From the NCBI GenBank assembly GCA_025454955.1, contig JALONL010000011.1, positions 98,523 through 162,522 of the forward strand: a DNA stretch of 64,000 nt, given 5' to 3'. Positions 59,865 to 64,000 of this stretch are shown here, piece after piece; the first letter of the stretch is position 1; every line of letters starts with the position of its first letter. The position numbers and the translations under genes were made by a program. The stretch is from Bacteroidia bacterium. Lineage in GTDB: Bacteria > Bacteroidota > Bacteroidia > Palsa-965. The notes beneath the pieces are model-generated. The model worked only from the letters and a program-made list of their open reading frames with translations, was not told the origin of the DNA and searched no databases.

Positions 59865-60320
59865 TTACTTCGCTTTGTAGTGGTACTCATAAGTATCGCT
59901 GCCATCAACTTCTTTGGTCCAGAACTCCTTGTTGGTAAGACGGAGAATGGTAACGGTAGTGGTGGTGGTTACGTTGTTTTCGGTAACAGATGTAGAGATC
60001 TGCTCTTTATCGCTGGCAAAAGCCCAGGTGCCGCTTGTGCTTTCGGTGCCGCCACCGAGGAGCGAGGTAAGGGTTTGAGAAGTGGTGAAAGTTTCGTCTT
60101 TCTTGAACTCGAAAGTTTCGCTGGCAATGAATGTGCGGTAGTCAGATGTTTTATCCACACCGTTTTCAATTACTTTTTCAACTTCCCATTCGCCAACCAC
60201 ACGGGCTTTTTTGCTACGGAGCGACAGTGAAGGACCTTCTTCATACTTGCCGCAACCGGTTACAGATACTGAACCCACGAGCAGGGCAACGATGGCAATA
60301 CTTGCAAATACTTTTTTCAT
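59865..60320 (-). CDS. Lipocalin-like lipoprotein, array member 4 (diverged, short)
   Basis: 151 residues. Signal MKKVFASIAIVALLVGSVSV then TGC. The motif is CGKYEEGPSLSLRSKKARVV, GEWEVEKVIENG, so the SLR-x-KKAR core is kept while the CTRKGE start is altered. It is shorter and lacks the long middle strands of members 1-3, ending RLTNKEFWTKEVDGSDTYEY. It has its own promoter and terminator, so it is expressed independently. Its pattern is near that of annotated lipocalin-like Bacteroidota proteins. Confidence 0.7.
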   Translation of the reverse strand: MKKVFASIAIVALLVGSVSVTGCGKYEEGPSLSLRSKKARVVGEWEVEKVIENGVDKTSDYRTFIASETFEFKKDETFTTSQTLTSLLGGGTESTSGTWAFASDKEQISTSVTENNVTTTTTVTILRLTNKEFWTKEVDGSDTYEYHYKAK

Positions 60321-60355
60321 TGTGATATCGGTTTTGGTGTTTTATATTTTGACAG

Positions 60356-60363
60356 CAAAATTA
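60356..60363 (-). promoter_or_regulatory. -7 box TAATTTTG before array member 4
   Basis: Exact TAnnTTTG match on the minus strand, 35 bases before the ATG at 60320. Confidence 0.55.
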
Positions 60364-60534
60364 GGGAAAACCTCTATGCCATGAACAAAAAAAATCGACC
60401 GGGAATTAAACAAAACTAAAAGTATTCCGCATAAATACATGCATATCAATAAGTTAACATAAAAACAAGATTAAAATCCGAAAATATTACCAAACTATCA
60501 AGATTTAGTAATTCAATTAGTCCGGCATGACAAT

Positions 60535-61113
60535 TTATCGGGTAAGCACCCACTCAAACTCTTCGGAAGTGGAGATTCCGGTATTATCAACCGTAGTTCC
60601 GGTTCCTTTAAAGATGATTTCTTTATTCTTCAACTGATAAAGATCATAAAGAAGTGTGGGAGCATCGCTGCCTGTGAAGGTAGTGGAACTGACACCATCA
60701 TTGTATGTAAGAATTGTAAGCAAAATCTGCGACTTATTTTTCTGATCGCCTATCCCGGCCGTGAAATTCCATGTTCCTGTGTAGGTGTCAACTTCTGAAA
60801 CCATACTGTTTGGATTGGAATTAACCCATTTGAAGGTACCGTCTTTTTCGAAAGTATATTCCTGTGTAAAGGTCATGCTGCCTGTGGAGGCACCAGTATA
60901 TACCTGTGTGGTTCCATCGTATGTCCAGTTGGTTACAGAATTTCCGATTACATCTTTTCCCTTTCCGGAGGTTACTTTCCAATGGCCGGTAATACGGGCT
61001 TTGCGGGAAAGGAGCGAAATAAAGGGATCGCCCTCGCCTCTTTTGCAGCTTTCAAGAGTTGCTGCCGAAGTTACAAGCAGGGATAGTGTGAGGATTGATA
61101 ATACTTTTTTCAT
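60535..61113 (-). CDS. Lipocalin-like lipoprotein, array member 5
   Basis: 192 residues. Signal MKKVLSILTLSLLVTSAATL then ESC, followed by CKRGEGDPFISLLSRKARIT and GHWKVTSGKG. Body: DGTTQVYTGASTGSMTFTQE, GTWNFTAGIGDQKNKSQILL, and the end EEFEWVLTR, matching the EEWTLEP end of members 1 and 2. It is 214 bases upstream of member 4, with an A+T-rich gap, and no exact -7 box is seen close to its start. Function unknown. Confidence 0.7.
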   Translation of the reverse strand: MKKVLSILTLSLLVTSAATLESCKRGEGDPFISLLSRKARITGHWKVTSGKGKDVIGNSVTNWTYDGTTQVYTGASTGSMTFTQEYTFEKDGTFKWVNSNPNSMVSEVDTYTGTWNFTAGIGDQKNKSQILLTILTYNDGVSSTTFTGSDAPTLLYDLYQLKNKEIIFKGTGTTVDNTGISTSEEFEWVLTR

Positions 61114-61225
61114 GGTGTAGTTGATTTGGGTTTGTGGAATTGAGAATAAAATATTACAAATTTTAATTGAACTTCTTTGGGATTTTAGTCTGGCACGAAC
61201 TAATCTTTAGTATTCAGGTAAGCCG

Positions 61226-61233
61226 TATTTTTG
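61226..61233 (+). promoter_or_regulatory. -7 box TATTTTTG before tatD
   Basis: Exact TAnnTTTG match five bases before the ATG at 61239. Confidence 0.55.
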
Positions 61234-61238
61234 CGCTC

Positions 61239-62018
61239 ATGAATTTAATTGACACCCACGCTCACCTGTATGTGGATGCGTTTAACAACGACCGTGAGGC
61301 CATGCTGGAACGCGCCCGTGCAGCAGGAGTGAGCAAAGTTTATTTACCTCATATAGACAGCGAAACCACAAAAACGTTGCTTGATCTGGCCGATGCACAC
61401 CCTGATTTTTGCATTCCGATGATGGGTTTGCATCCGTGTTCGGTTGATCCGGCCACTATTGAGGCGGAGATGAAAAATGTGGAAAGCCTGCTGGCCTCGC
61501 GCAGTTTTGCGGCAGTGGGCGAAATTGGCATCGACCTTTACTGGGACAAAACCCACGCCGGTTTGCAGAAGGAAATTTTTGCCCGCCATATTGACCTTGC
61601 TTTGCAGTATGATTTGCCCATTGCCATACACTCGCGCCAGGCTTTTCGCGAATGCATTGAGATTGTGGCGGCAAAGCAAAACGGCAAACTCCGCGGGGTG
61701 TTTCATTGTTTTGTGGACGGGCTGAATGAGGCGCGTGAAGTAATTGCGCTGGGCGGTTTTTACCTCGGCATTGGCGGTGTGCTTACCTACAAGAATTCGG
61801 GGCTGGATGCGGTGATACGGGAAATTGATTTGCAGCACATCGTGCTCGAAACGGATGCGCCGTACCTTCCGCCGGTGCCACATCGCGGAAAGCGCAACGA
61901 AACGGCTTACGTAGCCCATGTGGCACAGAAGCTGGCCGATGTGCATGAGCTTGCGGTGGAGGAAATTTCGCGCATCACTTCGCACAATGCCGGGCTGTTG
62001 TTTGGCAAGGCTTCTTAA
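61239..62018 (+). CDS. TatD family metal-dependent hydrolase
   Basis: 259 residues from the ATG at 61239 (MNLIDTHAHLYVDAFNNDRE); a longer frame adds 24 residues upstream of the promoter box. A TIM-barrel DNase/hydrolase with metal ligands in IDTHAHLY (two His), GEIGIDLYW (Glu), PIAIHSRQAF (His), GVFHCF (His) and LETDAPYLPPVPHRGKRNE (Asp). Members act as 3'-5' DNases in repair or on D-amino-acyl tRNA (the related Dtd type). The asparaginase gene starts 11 bases later, so the two form an operon. Confidence 0.92.
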   Translation: MNLIDTHAHLYVDAFNNDREAMLERARAAGVSKVYLPHIDSETTKTLLDLADAHPDFCIPMMGLHPCSVDPATIEAEMKNVESLLASRSFAAVGEIGIDLYWDKTHAGLQKEIFARHIDLALQYDLPIAIHSRQAFRECIEIVAAKQNGKLRGVFHCFVDGLNEAREVIALGGFYLGIGGVLTYKNSGLDAVIREIDLQHIVLETDAPYLPPVPHRGKRNETAYVAHVAQKLADVHELAVEEISRITSHNAGLLFGKAS

Positions 62019-62028
62019 ATTAGCCGCT

Positions 62029-63072
62029 ATGAATTCAGAAAACACGCAGGCCACCATACTGCTCATTTACACCGGCGGCACTATTGGTATGATACGCGAT
62101 TCGCAAACCGGTTTGCTCAAGCCGTTCAACTTTGCGCGGCTGCTGGAGGAAGTGCCTGAGTTGTCGAAATTCAATATTAAAATAGATACGTACTCTTTTC
62201 CCGAGCCCATAGACTCGAGCGATATGCACCCGGGCATCTGGGCCGAACTGGCCGGCATTATTGGCAGCCGGTATGCGGAGTACGACGGCTTTGTGGTGCT
62301 GCACGGCTCGGATACCATGTCGTACACTGCCTCGGCGCTGAGTTTTATGCTCGAAAACTTAGGCAAACCGGTGGTGCTTACCGGCTCGCAATTGCCCATA
62401 GGCACCATACGCACCGACGGCAAGGAGAACCTGATTACGTCTATCGAAATTGCCGCAGCCCGGCACAACAGCCTGCCGGTAGTGCCCGAAGTATGTGTGT
62501 ATTTTGAGTACAAACTCTATCGCGGCAACCGCACGCACAAATACAACGCCGAGCATTTCGACGCCTTTCATTCGCCCAACTACCCTGCCCTTGCCGAAGC
62601 CGGTGTGCATATTCAGTTTAACACCGCCGCATTTTTACCCATGCCTGCGGCTGCGCTTCGTGTACACACAGCCGTAAACACCAATATTGCCGTGCTCAAA
62701 CTCTTTCCGGGCATTACACCGCAATTAGTTCAAGCCGTGCTGCACACACCGGGATTGAAAGCTGTAATTCTCGAAACTTTCGGCTCGGGCAATGCCACAC
62801 GGCAGCCGTGGTTTGCACAAATGCTTGAAGATGCCATACAGCGCGGCATTATCTTCCTCAACATTACCCAGTGCGCCGCAGGGCGTGTGGAGCAGGGACG
62901 CTACGAAACCAGTTCGGCCTTTGCCCGCATTGGCGTGGTGGGCGGCAGCGACATGACTACCGAGGCCGGTGTGGCCAAACTCATGTTTCTGCTTGGGCAG
63001 AATCTCAGTACTGAGGAAATTAAGGCACAGCTTTCAGTTTCGCTCAGGGGCGAGCTTTCGCAGGTTATTTGA
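62029..63072 (+). CDS. ansA: Type I (cytoplasmic) asparaginase
   Basis: 347 residues from the ATG at 62029 (MNSENTQATILLIYTGGTIG); the open frame before it overlaps tatD. Hydrolyses asparagine to aspartate and ammonia. The two catalytic threonines are in IYTGGTIGM and the HGSDTMSYTASALSFML segment, and the Lys in IRTDGKENLITSIE completes the site. No signal peptide, which fits the cytoplasmic AnsA type. The allosteric C-terminal domain is present (VVGGSDMTTEAGVAKLMFLL). Confidence 0.93.
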   Translation: MNSENTQATILLIYTGGTIGMIRDSQTGLLKPFNFARLLEEVPELSKFNIKIDTYSFPEPIDSSDMHPGIWAELAGIIGSRYAEYDGFVVLHGSDTMSYTASALSFMLENLGKPVVLTGSQLPIGTIRTDGKENLITSIEIAAARHNSLPVVPEVCVYFEYKLYRGNRTHKYNAEHFDAFHSPNYPALAEAGVHIQFNTAAFLPMPAAALRVHTAVNTNIAVLKLFPGITPQLVQAVLHTPGLKAVILETFGSGNATRQPWFAQMLEDAIQRGIIFLNITQCAAGRVEQGRYETSSAFARIGVVGGSDMTTEAGVAKLMFLLGQNLSTEEIKAQLSVSLRGELSQVI

Positions 63073-63171
63073 AATACAGGTGGAATGAATTTCTAGCCCT
63101 GGGTGAACGGAAAGCCCGGAAGGTGCAGCATGCTTTTTGTGCCGGAGCCACTGAGGACTTGGAGTGAACAC

Positions 63172-63220
63172 AGGAGCGAACGGTATTTTATTGCTGGTCT
63201 GGTTCGCTCCTCTTTTTTTC
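63172..63220 (+). terminator. Intrinsic terminator after ansA
   Basis: Perfect 10-bp stem AGGAGCGAAC / GTTCGCTCCT with a 20-base loop and CTTTTTTT tail. Confidence 0.8.
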
Positions 63221-63267
63221 GGTAATTTCAGTAAGCTCCGGGTGGGTAGGTAATTTGTGAAAGAAGG

Positions 63268-63297
63268 TTGGTAAAATACGCGGAATATGTATCTTTG
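63268..63297 (+). promoter_or_regulatory. Promoter of the tRNA-Ser locus
   Basis: -7 box TATCTTTG at 63290-63297 with a TTG at 63268-63270 near the -33 position. It lies before the broken tRNA copy, so both would be transcribed together. Confidence 0.6.
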
Positions 63298-63309
63298 CCG
63301 TCCGTTCGC

Positions 63310-63358
63310 GGAGACGTGTTTGAGTGCCCCGATGAAAAATCGGGGTAAGGAGCACGCC
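63310..63358 (+). pseudogene. Broken tRNA-Ser copy with an inserted hairpin
   Basis: Starts GGAGACGTGTTTGAGTG, like the intact tRNA-Ser 62 bases downstream (two changes), then carries CCCCGAT-GAAAA-ATCGGGG where the D loop should continue, resumes AAGGAGCACGCC, and lacks anticodon arm, variable arm, T arm and 3' end. It cannot fold as a tRNA. Confidence 0.75.
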
Positions 63359-63371
63359 GAAGAATAAAATA

Positions 63372-63458
63372 GGAGACGTGTCCGAGTGGTTGAAGGAGCA
63401 CGCCTGGAAAGTGTGTATACGGGAAACCGTATCGAGAGTTCGAATCTCTCCGTCTCCG
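63372..63458 (+). tRNA. tRNA-Ser (anticodon GGA)
   Basis: Acceptor stem GGAGACG / CGTCTCC, D arm with GAGTGGTTGAAGGAGC, anticodon arm CACGC-CTGGAAA-GTGTG giving anticodon GGA at 63406-63408, a long variable arm (TACGG-GAAA-CCGTA) typical of serine tRNAs, and T arm GAGAG-TTCGAAT-CTCTC. The discriminator base is G at 63458; CCA is not encoded. It reads UCC and UCU codons. Confidence 0.95.
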
Positions 63459-63473
63459 CATTAAAGCACAAAA

Positions 63474-63507
63474 GTGTCCGGACTTTTTCGTCCGGACATT
63501 TTCTTTT
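63474..63507 (+). terminator. Intrinsic terminator after tRNA-Ser
   Basis: Perfect 9-bp stem TGTCCGGAC / GTCCGGACA with a TTTTTC loop and TTTTCTTTT tail. Confidence 0.85.
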
Positions 63508-63560
63508 CCGGGAGAAGTCGTCAAAGCCTTTCTTTGTAAGGCTTCTCCCGGAAAAGAAAA
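63499..63560. repeat. 19-bp perfect inverted repeat between the two tRNA 3' ends
   Basis: TTTTCTTTTCCGGGAGAAG (63499-63517) pairs perfectly with 63542-63560. A nested AAGCCTT / AAGGCTT pair lies inside. It fills most of the stretch between the duplicated tRNA ends. Confidence 0.85.
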
Positions 63561-63647
63561 CCGACGCGCAGCGGCGGCTTTTGTATTTTCAGCATGGGAG
63601 GCCAGAGATCAGCGGAGCTAATCTCTCCGTCTCCGCATTAAAGCACA

Positions 63648-63684
63648 AAAGTGTCCCGTCTTTTCGACCGGACACTTTCTTTTT
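63648..63684 (+). terminator. Second terminator-like hairpin after the duplicated tRNA end
   Basis: GTGTCC-C-GTC / GAC-C-GGACAC stem with a TTTTC loop and a T-rich tail; a diverged copy of the tRNA-Ser terminator. Confidence 0.7.
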
Positions 63685-63689
63685 CGGGC

Positions 63690-64000
63690 GAAGCTGGGGT
63701 TTTTGTTATGTCCAACTGGAATCCTTCGTTTATTGAAAATCGGGGTTGCGCATTTCATATATTTTAAATTGGTGTAAGTTTATATTTTAAATAATACGCA
63801 ATAGGAATAGCATAGATTTCACTATTTTTCACATTTGAATATTAGTATATTACATCTATTTAATTATTGGCTTTACTTTGGTATAATTACGTATAATGTA
63901 GAGCACAGCTGTCCAAAATAAATTTTCAGAATAACCTTACCTGAGCCAAATCAGCCTTTTCGGGGGGTCTGAAGAAGGGATCATCCAACCAACCCCACAG
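63690..64000. other. A+T-rich end of window, no gene seen
   Basis: Low-GC stretch with many TATA-like runs and no credible reading frame on either strand. It may be the flank of an accessory insertion beyond the tRNA-Ser locus. Confidence 0.4.

Larger units (their letters stand above)
63443..63656. repeat. Direct repeat of the tRNA-Ser 3' end and its terminator
   Basis: 37 identical bases, beginning AATCTCTCCGTCTCCGCATT and ending GTGTCC, occur at 63443-63479 (the T-arm and acceptor of the tRNA and its downstream flank) and again at 63620-63656. Each copy runs into a similar hairpin. Duplication of a tRNA 3' end is the classical mark of site-specific integration. Confidence 0.85.

Overview
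The window is chromosomal DNA from a member of the Bacteroidota, probably outside the Bacteroidales. The evidence is consistent. There is a short primary sigma factor without region 1.1 (31938-32807), and about twenty TAnnTTTG -7 boxes of the kind that sigma recognises stand before genes. Two secreted proteins end in type IX secretion sorting domains. There are also a lipidated TamA (TamL), an S46 dipeptidyl peptidase, a DUF4295 gene between rpmG and ftsY, and many lipoproteins. No species can be named from the sequence alone.

Layout. 0-11 kb: end of an unknown gene, then leftward genes for a catalytically degenerate rhomboid, a DPP11-type peptidase, RimO, a SPOR-like membrane protein, FtsY, DUF4295, L33, aminopeptidase P and L28, followed by a DUF1016 nuclease. 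11-16 kb: an MBOAT acyltransferase with two SGNH proteins (surface glycan O-acylation) and a small membrane protein. 16-24 kb: lipoproteins, CinA, two universal stress proteins, a nucleoside phosphorylase and a transglutaminase-like protein, with a repeat-rich spacer at 19.7-19.95 kb. 24-32 kb: an LtaS-like sulfatase-fold enzyme, Rpe, a T9SS cargo protein, a TPR protein, and an A+T-rich three-gene cassette (30.8-31.9 kb) holding a probably frameshifted two-helix membrane/GAF protein. 32-42.5 kb: core genes rpoD, pnp, rpsO, accD, class I aldolase, TamL and an rRNA methyltransferase.

42.5-53 kb: a lipoprotein; a type II restriction-modification pair whose endonuclease stop overlaps the start of a paaG-paaH fatty/phenylacetyl-CoA pair; MazG-like, PgeF and zinc phospholipase genes; ComB; a RelE-like plus Shedu-like (DUF4263) two-gene cassette; GcvT; a structured repeat that may be a Flavo-1-type RNA; TpiA. 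53-64 kb: a MORN-repeat protein, HNH endonuclease, a second T9SS protein, a GT9 glycosyltransferase, an array of five related lipoproteins sharing a motif just after the lipid cysteine, TatD, asparaginase, and a tRNA-Ser(GGA) locus with a broken copy before it and a duplicated 3' end after it.

Most genes are housekeeping or envelope functions. The accessory points that merit attention are the RelE-like/Shedu-like pair, the A+T-rich membrane-GAF cassette, the restriction-modification pair wired into a metabolic operon, the lipoprotein array, the palindrome-bearing repeats inside the DUF1016 gene, and several genes whose -7 box sits only 4-8 bases before the start codon, which predicts leaderless mRNAs.
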